Below are positions 29,593 through 42,477 of a stretch of 64,000 bases of DNA, piece after piece. The position numbers and the translations under genes were made by a program. The notes below the pieces were generated by a model. That model ran no database searches, was not told the origin of the DNA, and worked only from the letters and a program-made list of their open reading frames with translations. Position 1 is the first letter of the stretch, and every line of letters begins with the position of its first letter. Origin of the DNA: Lactifluus volemus (Eukaryota; Basidiomycota; Agaricomycetes; Russulales; Russulaceae); contig WTXI01000149.1 in the NCBI GenBank assembly GCA_022376515.1, forward strand, positions 24,985-88,984, read 5' to 3'.

Positions 29593-31290
29593 ATGAGAAA
29601 GGTCTCCTTCGGAAGAGCTTTACGACGCTATCCCCGTCCTCGTCATGCCTCTACACTACCATTAACCCCTTCGGTTCGTGTGACGACTCTCCCTAATAAA
29701 ATTCGTGTCGCCACCGAGAACACACCAGGCCATTTTTCCGCTGTTGGTCTCTACGTAGATGCCGGTGCACGCTATGAGACTTTGTCTAATTCAGGTGTGA
29801 GTCATTTCCTCGATAGGATGGCTTTCAAGGTGCGTACACGTCGCTACAGACCTGACGAAATGCTAACCTCAACTCATTTACAGAGCACACGATCTATGTC
29901 AGACTCGGACATGGCATCGGCCATGAGCGCCCTCGGGGGGCAAATAATGTGTTCTTCTTCCCGGGAGACCATCATGTATCAGTCTTCCCACTTCCACAGG
30001 GCCACACCATTAGCCCTCTCGCTCATCTCCGAGACCATCCAAAATGCGTCTTTCCTTCCTGAGGAACTGGAGGCCCAACGCGCAGCTGCCGAGTACGAAA
30101 TCCGCGAGCTCAAGGCAAAGCCAGAAATTATCCTGCCTGAGATCCTACACCATGTCGCCTATAACGGAACAGGACTCGGAAATCCTATTCTTTGCCCAGA
30201 GGACCGTATTCACCTCATAGACTCCTCGCTAATGCGCGATTTTATGGAGCGATGGTATCGTCCCGAACGCATGGTTATCGCAGGCGCTGGTATGGCACAC
30301 GAGGAACTTGTTGAGCTTGCAGACAAGCATTTTTCTTCGCTGAAAAATGCGCCTCTAGTAGATGGACTGGCATCAACGTTGTCGTTCTCCCGCACAAACC
30401 CTTCCGTTCCTCCCAACCTTTTACATTCTCAGCCTCCAAGTATTTTCAAGTCACTAACGAGGCCAGCGTCCTCTTACCTATATCCCAACTCTCCCAGCCC
30501 GACCTCGTCGGTCGGCGGGTCTACGTATTCAGGCGGTTACAAGTTCATCCATGACCCGGATTCCGAGTTTAATCATATCTACATTGGATTCGAAGGTGTC
30601 GGCATCCATGACGATGATATTTACGAACTTGCAACCATACAAGTACTCCTTGGTGGTGGTGGGTCGTTCTCTGCAGGTGCGCACCGCGCGTCTTTTCGTT
30701 CTTTCATCCCGCTAAAGCCAGCACAGGCGGCCCAGGCAAAGGGATGTATTCAAGGTTGTACACTGACATCCTGAACCATCATGCGACGATCGACCATTGT
30801 GCATCTTACCATCACATATACAACGATTCATCCCTATTCGGCTTGTTCGCGTCATTCGCGCCATCTGCACGAACTGCCATCCTTCCGCACCTCATCCATC
30901 AACTTGCACTATTGCTTTATCGAACTGTCCCTCCAGATGAGCTCAGCCGAGCAAAAAATCAGCTCAAGAGTAGTCTTGCCATGGCTCTCGAGAGCCGCTC
31001 CGTGGAAGTTGAGGACCTCGGTCGTCAGGTGCGCTCGCGCGTTGCTCATTAACATATGAGAGGAGAGACTGATGCGGCTTTCGCAATAGTTGCTCGTACA
31101 TAATCGCAAGATTCCTGTATCCGAGATGGCAGACAAAATCGACGCCGTGACAGCCGAGTCGTTGCAGCGCGTCGCCGTACGGATCTTTGGATCTCATTCG
31201 GGTGGCAAGCCTACTGTTCTGGCCATGGGCAGTCACGATTTTGGTGACTGGCAGACCCAGTTCCGAAAGTATGACGTAGGAACTGTGTGA
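29593..31290 (+). CDS. MAS2: Mitochondrial processing peptidase, alpha subunit
   Basis: Four exons (29593-29829, 29884-30676, 30727-31028, 31090-31290) encode 510 residues. The alpha subunit recognises presequences and pairs with the catalytic beta subunit in the mitochondrial matrix. The N-terminus, MRKVSFGRALRRYPRPRHAS, is a basic presequence. The M16 peptidase fold is evident: in place of the zinc-binding HXXEH of the beta subunit it reads HFLDRMAFK, typical of alpha subunits. The glycine-rich substrate loop LLGGGGSFSAG is split by the second intron and continues GPGKGMYSRL. The C-terminal half contains LESRSVEVEDLGRQ. Length and motifs match fungal Mas2. Introns are 54, 50 and 61 bases. 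No stops or shifts are seen. Confidence 0.95.
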
Positions 31291-31758
31291 TCTGTCACTT
31301 TGCGAAGGATCTATCCCTCCCCCTCCCCTAAAATTACGTTTTTGATTTGTCGGAATTGTTTCAGTATGCTTTATTTAATGCTGATCATCACCCCTACTTT
31401 CCTTGCCGCTCATGATCCTTTTGTGCTTGCGACTGAGTCGGGCCGCAGATAGAACGAAACTCAACTGTACATACCCGTACACGCAACTCCAGATCTATGC
31501 ACCGAGTCGATAGAAGAGTAGCACTAAGTATTCAGACAGTGATATATCAGACTGCTGTCATGGTCCAGGTACGCGTATCCTGTGAAGGTGGCGTTTTGAT
31601 ACGAATCACACCGTTGAGGATGATGATCACGTGGTCATGACGCGTGGGTTGTGTCCTGGCAGCACTCGTGTGCGTGTACCAACTCAACTCCAACTACTAC
31701 TTATACCCTCAGCCCCTATCTACTTGACCCTCTCCTCAACTTCGTTTATATACCGACG
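31291..31758. other. Intergenic
   Basis: 468 bases between two genes on the same strand. Nothing recognised beyond a pyrimidine-rich stretch shortly before the next start codon. Confidence 0.5.
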
Positions 31759-32625
31759 ATGCGGCGTGCTCAGAGTGTACGGCATTATACCCGCGCGTCT
31801 GTCCCTACAACCGGGGCGGATGACCTAGGATTGTTGAAAGAAATACCGGAAGAGTCCACCGAAGTCACACTTCGGAAGCAGCTCCTCGAGAAGGAAAAAG
31901 AGAATGACAAAGTATGTGTATCTTCTCACCGCCGTCGTGGAGTTGATCGTCCTTTCCTTTCTTGTAGCTTCGAGATCAGATTCAGGCGCTTCAAACACAG
32001 CTCGCTCAGCGTCCACCAATAGAGGCTATTCAAGAACTACGAAAGGAATATAGAAACCTCGAACTTATTCTGCAAGGCACGCAGCGCGAGAATGAAAGGG
32101 CCATGACTGAACTAGAGAGGTTCGTCCTCTCTTGCTACCTTTGCAAGGTTGACGCCTGCTGACGCCGCCGGTCTTCCCCTGTTTGAATAGGGGCAAACAG
32201 AGAGAAAAGGTTCTAGAACGCGAACTTGAGAAACTTGCGGGCAGTAATTGGCAGGTACGCGTGCGAGCCACGCTCGATTTCCCGCAGAGAGACCGCTGAC
32301 CCCGTGCCCTGCCCCCTTACCCCACGCCCACGTACAGGTTAACCTCGAGATCGCACCTACTGGCATCTCTAGCCCGCTCCCCTCACGCACTGCCACAGCT
32401 CCGTTTTCTCCTCCTCCAATGTCGCCAACGCCCGCCGAAGGTACCCCAAAGATCAACGTGGAGGCGACCATTGCGCAACTGGAGCAAGTACGTTTGTTGG
32501 TTCTCGGTATGGAGGAACGTCTCCGAGTGCGGGAAGAGAAGCTAGTTAAGACGATGGAGAAGGCGGATCAAGAAGGTCACAGATTTGAGATTTTGCGCAA
32601 GGGTGTGTCACCCGCAAAGAGTTGA
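31759..32625 (+). CDS. Coiled-coil protein of unknown function, 218 aa
   Basis: Four exons (31759-31911, 31968-32119, 32191-32254, 32338-32625) give 218 residues, with introns of 56, 71 and 83 bases. From about residue 35 to 115 the sequence is almost pure coiled coil, rich in Leu, Glu, Lys and Gln (LRKQLLEKEKENDKLRDQ). A Pro/Ser/Thr linker follows (LPSRTATAPFSPPPMSP), then a second helical segment, TIAQLEQVRLLVLGMEERL, near the C-terminus. There is no signal peptide or membrane segment. It could be a cytoskeletal, spindle-pole or trafficking scaffold, but coiled coils alone do not identify it. Confidence 0.75.
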
Positions 32626-33391
32626 AGGAGGGAGGACAACCACTGGCACTGTAATATCGTTCATATTGGACACATCTCGCTTTGATACACTGCTTTGTTG
32701 TTCGTATATATTCGTTAGTCAACCACTATCTTAAAGACGTTCGGGAGTAAGCGTCATTTGTTCTGAGTAAAGATAATATGTGGGAGTTGCATATATATGA
32801 TAGAGAGAACAAGCCAGGACAAAGGATATCTGCTGATTTATGATAAGGACGCTTGTCAGTACATAGCAAGGTACGGACGAGTTATATTCGACTACAACAT
32901 GGTAGATCGTGAGCAGTCGGTGTGGTGTGTTGTGGAACAGAAACGGAAGAATGGCCGGGAAGAGGAAGTGGGTGGCCGGAGTGGAACATAAACGGGTGGA
33001 ATTGTTCAAAAAAACGGTATCAATTGGAAAAAAATTGTGCAGCCACGGAAAAAAGGGATAAGGAACCGTGAACTGCAACACAATTGACTTGTACCATGAA
33101 AAGTCGAAAAATCTCGAGTCAGAGTGGGTATTGAAAGGAATGGGTGATGCGAGTCACACCGGAGTCAATCTTCCGCGGCTGACTGTGGCACAAACGCATC
33201 CGAATCCGCGCAGGTCGGGGCCTCCGTTTAATGTGGACCGTGCGTGGGAACTACCATCGGAGCACAACAACAAATCGTCGTTTCTCGTTTCCCCTTTTAC
33301 CCCCCCAACTCCATTCCCGCACCACCACCTTCTCCTCCTCCCCCCTACAAGAACATCGTCTGTTCGCTAATTTTTCCCTCAGTAGAAACAG
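32626..33391. other. Intergenic, includes histone H3 promoter
   Basis: 766 bases. The part just before the H3 start is strongly pyrimidine-rich (about 33280-33385, runs of CCCC, TTCTCC), a usual feature of highly expressed fungal promoters. No gene seen. Confidence 0.5.
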
Positions 33392-34198
33392 ATGGCTCGC
33401 ACCAAGGTATTATTATACTACTTTTTCTCTTAATACTTGACTTGTTGTTGACTCCCGTCGTTATCTTCTAGCAAACCGCCCGCAAGTCGACTGGAGGTGG
33501 GCCAACCACGCAACTTCCATAAAAGTAAATTTTGACTTGTCATTTCTAGGTAAGGCTCCCCGTAAGCAACTCGCGACTAAAGCTGCTCGCAAGACTGCCG
33601 CCGCCGTACGTATTGTCTTGTCGTCGTCATCGTCGTCGTCATCGCTATTGTGATCACGTGCTGATGGTAGAACATTGGTCATACTTTAGGCTTCCACTGG
33701 TGGTGTGAAGAAGCCACATAGGTTCCGTCCTGGTACCGTCGCTCTGCGTGAGATTCGTCGGTACCAGAAGTCGACAGAACTTCTCATTCGTAAACTCCCA
33801 TTCCAACGTCTGGTTCGTGAGATTGCTCAGGACTTCAAGGTGAGTGGCGGGTTGTTGCCACGCTGCGCGGGGGCTGTGCTGCTGACACGTGACACGTTCT
33901 TGCTGTGCAGACTGACCTGCGCTTCCAATCCTCGGCTGTGATGGCACTCCAGGAGGCCGCTGAGGCTTACCTCGTGTCCCTGTTCGAAGACACCAATTTG
34001 GCCGCGATCCATGCTAAACGTGAGTTGTTTGTTTTATCATACTTTCTCGATGTCAATGCTCATTGCATATCTTCCTCCAGGTGTCACGATGTATGTTATC
34101 GAGATATCCACATCAGCGCCTGTATCACTGACTTTTGTCTGTCTAGCCAACCCAAGGATCTTGCTTTGGCCCGTCGTCTCCGAGGCGAGCGGTCTTAA
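33392..34198 (+). CDS. Histone H3
   Basis: Seven exons (33392-33406, 33472-33496, 33550-33605, 33690-33839, 33911-34019, 34081-34090, 34147-34198) encode 138 residues including Met. The tail [19 protein letters not shown] and the core ([38 protein letters not shown]) are unmistakable. Exons of 15, 25 and 10 bases are unusually small but needed to keep the protein. The tail after Lys27 reads [12 protein letters not shown], two residues longer than the animal SAPATGGVKK. The Lys4, Lys9, Lys14, Lys18, Lys23 and Lys27 modification sites are kept. The intron-rich form argues for the constitutive (replacement-like) basidiomycete H3 gene; no H4 neighbour is present. Confidence 0.97.
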
Positions 34199-35341
34199 AG
34201 CACGTTCATGCTTTCCATGCACTTCGTTGCCCGTCTATATGTGTCAGCTATTGCGCGCTTGCGTGTATTGACCATTGGACCCTGGGATAGTTTGATCTTG
34301 TCTGTACAGTTATAGTTTCCTAAATTGCTCCTATCGATGAAATTTGTCTTACTGTGCTCGGTATATATATGGTCTAAATGCAATATAACGTTGTTGTGTA
34401 TGGCCATCTTTGCGCTGAGGAAGTAGGGGTAAGAGGAGTACATGCACAATTTCTACCCGAAAAACAGATGGAATAGGTTTGTATGTGGTATGATGCCATA
34501 TGTCAAGTTGTGGTGACTGAGCACGAATTAGATGAGAAATTCGAAGTGATCCATTTACCCAACCGTGGCCCGCTACCTAACCAATGTTGGTGGAGAGGTG
34601 TAGGAGAGGCGTAAAAGCGTGGGAGAGTGATCGAGATCTCGGGTCACGAGTGTTCGTCGTGTGACCTCGGCGCCTTTGATTTACTTCACCGCACAGATGC
34701 TACACTAGCAGTCCCATGTCAGCACAGCGCTAATCAGCCAATTGTATTGGACAGCTCCTCCTCCATGTGGTTTCAAAACTTCGAATCCTCAAATGACATA
34801 CAATGAACTTGGGAGTTCTCACAAAATCGAAGAACTCGACTCGGCTCAAAGTCGCCCGAGTCTAAGCCGAGGACCAAATGAAGCAAAACCGGAATTTTGC
34901 TACAGTTGAGCGCTATACTGTATGTAAAAGCTTTCATCCGTTGACATCTTGTCGCATATTCGAGTTTCCGGTTTTAGCCTGAGCTTTTTCCCACCAGACC
35001 TCCGTGGACCCGCCTGTTTGACGGCTTCCATTCGACCTAGAACTTAGGTCCTAGGATGGCCGCTCTCCGACGCGTACACGGGGCCGGGTCAACCTGATAT
35101 CCGAGGTAGGATTACGGCTATTGACCGTCATCCGATTTCCGCTTGAGGAACCGGGAACCGGGTAGGGCGCAAAGGAGCATTCATTCACTAACGTGGAACG
35201 CTATCCCACACATGGACAATTTCCTCGTTATATCCGAAACGCTCCTAGGTTTGGCCCTCTTGACGGTTTATAAACGTCAATCAAGGCCACATGTAAGCTA
35301 TCTGTGAATTCTTCCCTCTCCTGCTCATATCGAACCTCAAT
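34199..35341. other. Intergenic, possible short repeat fragment
   Basis: 1.1 kb. Around 34843-34880 the words gactcggct and aagccgag form a small foldback, and gtctaagccgag recurs at 22436-22450, hinting at a dispersed MITE remnant. No gene recognised. Confidence 0.45.
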
Positions 35342-37387
35342 ATGGCTATCCCCCCTGTTACAACTGAAAGTGAACGTTCGAATGCGGCCCCCCAGGGTCG
35401 CCCGTCGACTGTTCCTATCGATACTCAACTGTCAAAGTCGACGGAGCCTGGTAGAACCCCTTCCTCTGTCGGGTCCGAGGCCTATGATGATACCGTATTT
35501 CCACCACGATATGAGGGCCGCCAACGCACCATTGTCCTCTGTTTTGATGGGACGGGCGATCAATTCGACCTAGACGTACGCTCATAGCCCCTCCTAGCCT
35601 GCCCCACGTGTGTCCTACTGCTGATCAATATCTCCTGTGTTTGTTTGTAGAATTCGAACATCATACAGTTCTTTTCGATGCTCAAGAAGGACGATAAGAG
35701 TCAGCAGTTGGTCTACTACCAGGTTTGCATATGCGCTTCTTAATGGTTCGAGAAGCCCGTTCAAACCCAGCGCACACAGGCTGGCATTGGGACGTATAAC
35801 ATTCCAGAGATCGCTACGCCATTCGCGGCAAAGGTCCAAAAGAACCTCGACATGGCTTTCGGGAATCACCTTGACGCACATGTGATGGGTGCGTATCACC
35901 ATTGAGAATCTACTCAAGATTAGGAAAGCTTATTGCCTTTTTACCGCTCGCAGGAGGCTACGAGTTCTTGATGGAGAATTGTTAGTTCGCCGGATCCTCT
36001 TCCGCCGAAGAGTTGGAATCTCATCTTCGCCGCTAGACCACGCAGAGGATAAAATATGCATTTTCGGTTTCTCACGCGGCGCCTACACCGCTCGAGCGCT
36101 GGCGGGTATGATCCACAAGGTTTGTATTCATTGTCGCCGCATTTCTTGTTGAATACGAATTGCTCGGCTGCAGGTGGGTCTGCTACCCGCAGGGAACCAT
36201 CAACAAGTCCCCTTCGCGTATAAGATGTTCAGCCAAGATGACGATGCTGGTTGGCGCCAGAGCACCAAATTCAAGAAAGCTTTCTCTGTCGATGTCGAGA
36301 TTGAATTTGTTGGCGTGTGGTATGCTCGTTCTTTACACGATCATGGCCCCGGAAACTGATTCGTGTTGCAGGGATACAGTCTGCTCTGTCGGATTGACCT
36401 CGCGCACTCTCCCGTTCACGGGATCCAATTATGCTGTTCGCACCTTCCGTCATGCGATCTCCCTCGACGAACGTCGTGCCAAGTTTAAGGCGAACTCTTG
36501 GCACCTTCGACCCTCTGAGGATAATAAGGGCACGAAGCTCGGAGAGATGCCGCGATCGAATCAACGTCACCCTTTCTATCGCAAGACTCATCCCCATGTT
36601 TTTCATCACGACAAAAGTAAAACACTGAATGAGTGTGATTACGACGATGGACGATTGGAGACCGACGTACTGGAGGTTTGGTTTGCCGGATGTCACTGCG
36701 GTACGTCTTCTTGTCTGTGAGTAACGTTGACGTCAATCCTGACGTTATTGTTCAGATATCGGCGGGGGGTCCGTGCCAGACGGCACTCCGAACAGCCTCG
36801 CTAGAATTCCACTTCGTTGGATGATTCGTCAATGCTTCGATACCAACACGGGAATCCAGTTTCACGCCGGGTCCTTCAAAGAGGTCGGCCTTGATATCGA
36901 CACGCTTTGCCCCGTTGTCCTGCACCGTCCTAAACCCACGGGTACCAGTCACGCCGCGGAGCCAACGGATAGCACTCTCGTGCCAGCATCCCGGTCCATC
37001 TTTAAGTTGGAAGAGGATGAGGAACTCAAAGACGCGTTGAGTCCGATTTACGACACACTGAAACTTACCAAAACTTGGTGGATCCTCGAGATTCTTCCAT
37101 TGCAATACAGTGAGCAGGACCGGTGTGATGCTTCGTGGAGGACCTATTGGGCGTACGTAATTGTGCAGTTCATGCCGTTGTTTTGTGTCACTCAAGCGGG
37201 TGAGATGTCCCTACACAGGATGAATATGGGCCGCGGTCGCGAGATTCCAAAACCGATTTGCGAGAGGGGAGAACGAGTCAAGGTGCATCGCTCCGTAAAG
37301 ACCAGGATGGAAGCCGAGGGCCTAAAAGGTGGCAAATACAAACCCAAGGCGAAGTTTGAACATCTGAATTTCGAATGGGTGGACTGA
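35342..37387 (+). CDS. DUF2235 alpha/beta-hydrolase-like protein, 521 aa
   Basis: Nine exons: 35342-35575, 35651-35722, 35780-35888, 35954-35980, 36037-36119, 36174-36319, 36372-36700, 36756-37152 and 37219-37387. DUF2235 hallmarks appear in order: IVLCFDGTGDQF near the N-terminus, YQAGIGTY, then FGFSRGAYTARALAGM with the GxSxG-like nucleophile elbow, VEIEFVGVWDTV (acidic residue region), LEVWFAGCHCDIGGG (Asp/His region) and a C-terminal WRTYW. The family is related to bacterial Tle phospholipase effectors and is common and largely uncharacterised in Agaricomycetes; lipase or esterase activity is inferred. A disordered Ser/Thr/Pro N-terminus of about 55 residues precedes the domain. There is no signal peptide, so it is presumably cytosolic. 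A 27-base exon (35954-35980) is required for the frame. Confidence 0.88.
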
Positions 37388-39846
37388 TCTATGAAACTTT
37401 ATTCTTCATCGCGTGAGATTTCTGGTATTGTACATGGTTGGACTTTGTTATCTTGTCATTTCTCCATGCGCGCTCTCCTTGCTTACCCAAAACCCCGTTT
37501 TATATGTCCTTGTATGTTCTAATTGTCACCCAATAACGTGTTTTCAAATCCGTTTCCTTTCCTTCAAACTTCAAATAACGGTATACCGCGACATCAACTC
37601 ACTTCACCAGCAAGTCGAGAACTCAAGCGGCGTGCGGGAGAAATTCAGGGCCATTTGGTTTACATTACTGTATTGCGTTACTACAGTGCATCAAGGCACG
37701 TCCCCTGACAAATCGGATTTTGGCGTGGGAAATGGTTTTCCGACGTGTCGCAGTTTCATGTGTTCGTGGTATTTCCAACGTGTCAAGGATCGAGTCTAGT
37801 AGCCGAAACATAGTCTGCCAAACGTCGCTAGTGATGGACATTGGACAAAGTGTTGGCGCCGAACGGCGTCTGTCATAAGTTCTTTCAGTGATGACGGATC
37901 TATCTCGTGTGCACAGGGTGCAGATCTCGAACGCGGAAGAGTACGATTCTGATTTGTTCAACAACAGGAGGGGGGTTACATTAGACAGGAGACAGGGAAG
38001 AACATGTAGTAGTACTAACCTAGTAGTAGGAAGTCGTCATTATCGTAAAGCAACTTAGTTTAAAACGTAGAACATGGAAAGCGATGGCATTTTCTTTGTT
38101 GAATACTAGCAGTGCATTAACAGAGCCTGACTTACATCATGATGACCCTTGTCTCAAAATAACGGATCTGCCTGATGTGGTCGACAACGCATCAAAGAAG
38201 CAAATAAGTGATGATGGCACCAGCAGGGCTTTCGATAGGAAACAGTGTTTATTACTATTGAATGTAATCGTTTCCGACTTTCGATCTAATGGTTATTTTC
38301 CTTTGTCCGAGTCTTCGATTGTGTGCGAGTAATCTGAGGTGAGGGTCAGCCAGTTCATCACATACGAACCTGTACTTACTGGCATTGTCTCTTGTACAGA
38401 ACAATCCTTGCACACGCCAACACCGAGTCAAATTTGGGTATGGTTGACATAGAGGATGACGCAGAGAAGCAAATTTGAATCACAAAACATAACATTCAAA
38501 GATAGGCTGGCACAGCCGATTATCTGTACTGAGATTAGAACCGATTTCTGTGGTCTCTCACCGTAGGTAGTGATTGTTTCAACACATTACATGTAACTTG
38601 CAGTAGGGCCAGAGCTTGTCGTCCCCTGTAATTTCTACCTGGTGAGTTCTACTTGTTCCCCATGCTGTCTGTAGACTTGACCTCACGCCGAAATGGGAGC
38701 ACGTGGATAATTATGATTCATCGATGTCGGCGGTGTTTCCTAGTCACCAGGAACTCCTAAATGCACTGATGTTCTCTAGAGCCTGATTGCTGTGCAGCTG
38801 GGCTGTGGATACCGTACCCGTAACCCGTTGGTATCCATCACACTCAGGCTCACCATCACTTGTCCAAGGCCACTTCCGGCCCCCGTCTACCGGCATAGCA
38901 ACATGCCAACAGAGTTATTAACTATCGGGCCCTCTATTTGAGTAGTCTTCATCTCCCCCTGGAGTTAGTAACCACCCCTACCAGTGAAATTAAAGGCTTG
39001 GCTCCGGGTAGAGGCACGCCAGACGAACTTGAAGTCGTCTAAAGCGGAGATGTCGGACACGGGGAACTTGAAGAACGAGTCTGGATATTCATGGAGCTCA
39101 AACCTCATATTTTAAGAACAAGAAAGTGAGTCTCTAAATGAGCCCCCCATAGTGAAGTGCAAATGATATATCGAGGGAATACGTTCAGGCGTTTCAAACC
39201 GCATGCAATCGCGCTTGGTCTGTGGACTGTAAGGATGTGATGGAGACGCCACACAGACAACTGAGATGGTGTAATTGAAAGGGAGATAATATAGACAAGT
39301 GGCGATAGACGACTGGTTGCGGCCGGCTGTTCTCGGGCCGACGCCGTTGGCAGCGGGTGGCGCGTCGTTTACTCCAAAAGGATTCATCGCCACGTATAGA
39401 CCTGCCAGTGAGGGAACATGCTCTCGGGCGGCAACGAAAAATCGGTTTCAAACTATAGTTTGGAGCTGCACTCAGCTTCCGTGCACTCCAGCTGTCGAAT
39501 GGAATCAAATAGACAAACCTCCGGTATCTATAATAAGTACTTCTCTCCCACTGCACTTTCATCATGGTTTCCTGGACACATCAATTCAATTTCAATCTTG
39601 ACTGGTTGCTGAGAATCGTTATTCGTCCATTGTCATGATACAAAAGGTAGCGCGATGTTCCAATGAGACCCCCCTCCTCTAGGTCTCTCAACCATGCACA
39701 TACTACCACCAGATCAATCCACCGATCCGTTCGCAGCCTTTGGCAAGTCATCTTCGTATTCTACTTTTTAAGTTGCTTATGTCAAAGCACCGCAGGCCTG
39801 CTTTTAATAGCAATCCTTCGTAGGTCTTGTGCCAAGTTCTTCAAAG
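37388..39846. other. Long gene-poor stretch
   Basis: 2.5 kb with no protein family, RNA gene or clear repeat that I can recognise. The longest ATG frame, 38084-38332 (82 codons), has unremarkable composition and no splice partners I trust. The region may hold an unrecognised fast-evolving gene or transposon debris. Confidence 0.4.
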
Positions 39847-41395
39847 ATGCATTCATTGAGTAGATTAACAGTGAATGCGTTTCTTTTCGGGGTTGTGAGC
39901 CAACAATTTTATATATATTGGACAAGCGGTAAGTTTAACTGTAGGTAAAGGATGTCATCTGTGCCTCACGCAGCATCAGGTTTCAAGGACCCAAAATTCG
40001 TCAAGTGAGTATCATCATATTCCTAGAACCTCAACCGTGACCTCGGCCCCTCGTCACAGGATCTTCGTCGTTATCCAGTTTGCTCTTGTCAATTTCCAAG
40101 CAGTCACGTATACCTTCTAATTTCCCATTTCAAGTCAACAACCCAACTGATGCAGATACTAGATTGTGGGTGATGGCTTGGAATATTTTGTAAGTCCCTT
40201 GTTTCTCCTCAAATCGAAGGGACTGTTTATCGAAGGCCCCCCCCCCCCACAGCTATACCAATTACGGGCGGATGCTAGAGTCCCAGGGTTTGTCCTATAG
40301 TGAAGCCGTGCCTGCAGGTGCTCATTCCCCACTTAAGCGTATGTATGGGCGACCGTTGCGCAATCATTGGCTCAAAGCGTTCTCGTGCTCTCCGCGAATA
40401 TGTTTCTTGCCTATCGGTTAGCTGGCACGTGACCACATGGCCAGAGCCTGGCTGATTGTCCTTTTCTCAGCATTTACAGCCTGACAAAGAGCCGCCTTCA
40501 GACTGGACTAGTCATAGCGTTTTCCACCTCCGCCTTTCTGGTAGGCATAATTGTAGCGTTTAACACTCTTGCTGTCATAGAAGGCATCGCCACCATGCTG
40601 ATACTATGGGACGTATTTCCGACGTACGAGAATTTTAATATCACCAATCCGGGCCCAGTTCATACTGATGAATGACAAAGGATATCGCAGTCAGCTCCCT
40701 CGCTTAACTCAATTCAAATGGGTATAGGAATCCTCTGTTACGGGCTACAAACCGTTGCCGAGTGTCTCATCACGAGTACGTCCAAGTTTTATTCAAGTTC
40801 CCTACTCATTACGAGTAAATCGTGATTTTCATGTAGTATTTCTTTCCCGGGCGCTATTGAAGTCACGTACCGGCCTTCAGAAGTCAGATAGTGTCGTGAA
40901 TTACCTTCTTCGCCGTGTCATTCAAATTGGATTTTTGGCCTCCCTATGGACCGTCGCAGGATTGGCGACTTGGTTTTTATTGCCAAAGGTATTGGTTTTC
41001 ATGTTTTTCAGCTCGACGGTGGGACCAATGTACACGAATGTGAGTGGTTCCTTCGAATGTCTTCCTGAAATCAACCATGACGCCGGTAGGTAATATATGA
41101 CACACTCCTATCCCGTGTCCAACTGCGCCAGCGCCTGGCTGAAGATAGCGACGTTGAGATCGGGTTCTCTCCAGAGGTGCAGTGCTTGTCCCACCTGTAT
41201 TTTACCCTGTCTGAGCGAAAGGACCACAAGTCTCATGCCAGTGCAAAATCTGAAATACCTGGAGGACAGCGGGGATCGTCATTGATGGAAAGAACAAATG
41301 ATAACGTTTCTTTCTTGACGACGCCCAACCAGGACTTAACAACAGCCGATGCAGGTTTGGGAGGAACTGTTACGAAGGATGACTCAGAAGTCTAA
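39847..41395 (+). CDS. DUF6534-type multi-pass membrane protein
   Basis: Many short exons give a seven-helix-like protein of the DUF6533/DUF6534 group, abundant and uncharacterised in Agaricomycetes. Readable exons: 39847-39928 (FGVVSQQFYIYWTSG), 39980-40004, 40060 onward (FVVIQFALVNFQAVT, then WVMAWNIF and NYGRMLESQ after introns), one ending SANMFLAYR near 40415, one from about 40472 (LVGIIVAFNTLAVIEGIATM), one ending QTVAECLITS near 40773, about 40834-41040 (SRALLKSRTGLQKSDSVVN, then two membrane helices, then GPMYTN) and 41090-41395 (LRQRLAEDS and a polar cytosolic tail). The motif SRTG(L/F)...SDS...N followed by P(M/L)YTN is the DUF6534 signature. The ATG at 39847 may not be the true start, and exons between 40130 and 40360 are not fully resolved. 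Confidence 0.75.
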
Positions 41396-41416
41396 CGCCC
41401 GCTTGGTCGATTCACC

Positions 41417-41453
<37 letters not shown>

Positions 41454-42477
41454 TGGACTAATTTTTGTCATAAAGGACATTACTAGTACATATCAACATG
41501 GACCGTTTCTACGCTCTTTTTTCACTTATTATCTCGATAAACCTCCCGTACAATAATGACCTGTATAATCCAACCTTAATTGGACTAGCAAGGACGTTGG
41601 TAATCTACTTGTATCTGCCTGTGTGCGCACGGTAAATCCCTTTTCCCTAGCCCGCTTCAATACTTTGAGCTGATCTGGCGATGCGTCGCATAATGTGAAT
41701 TCGCATTTCAGCCTGAGTCATCATTTAACAGACATATAGTGATTCGAACATTGTGCGACGTATGTCGGGTCTTACTAAGTCATGGTTTTCCTTGCTTCCT
41801 TTCGCCCCACAGGGCGCTTGTCAAGATTAACGAGTACTTTCGCTGGCAGGGTCACCAAGGGGTTGATAATGTTAGATGGGTACATGTACAGTATCATTGG
41901 CATGCCAGTGCGGAGTGCACTTGATCTGCGAAAGAAGTTTATCTGAAACGTGGGCATTTGCTCGCTTGCTTGGATTATTAATAATTGCTTGAATCGAGCG
42001 CCTGGCCATAAGTTCGATGCGCAGGTGACATGGCACCACACCACGGAGATGTTTGAAGCAACGCTGGGAAGGTAATCACATCCAAGAAAAAGGCTGCGCA
42101 AGCCGCCGCGCGATAGAGATCCACTGAGAGATAGCTCCTTCGTCAGTAGGGACAGTTACGCGAATAGCGAAATTTGTAATGCGGTCGATTTCGTACATGC
42201 GATCACGGCATTGAAGGATGGCAGTCGCTTATCTTCATCAGAAGACGGGGGCCTAAGCATCCCCGTACCATATAAAAGCAGGGCTGGTCAGCGATCCAGT
42301 TTTCCTTAAGGAGAAACCGCACATCCAATCTGTATTGTGATGTAAATATGATGAATCGCAAATGTCGAGTATCTCTAGAATCACATCTTTAGGAAGGTGA
42401 ATGCTGAGTCACGTGGCCGCAAGGAAGCACATTAGAAGACTACTTACATGAGTTGTGAACGTATACTGTAGCCAAGT
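41396..42477. other. Intergenic with a CT microsatellite
   Basis: Just over 1 kb between the membrane-protein gene and the NLR remnant. Apart from the CT repeat nothing is recognised. Confidence 0.5.
41419..41451. repeat. (CT)n microsatellite
   Basis: An uninterrupted run of about 16 CT units, 25 bases after the stop codon of the membrane-protein gene, so probably in its 3' UTR. Confidence 0.97.
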
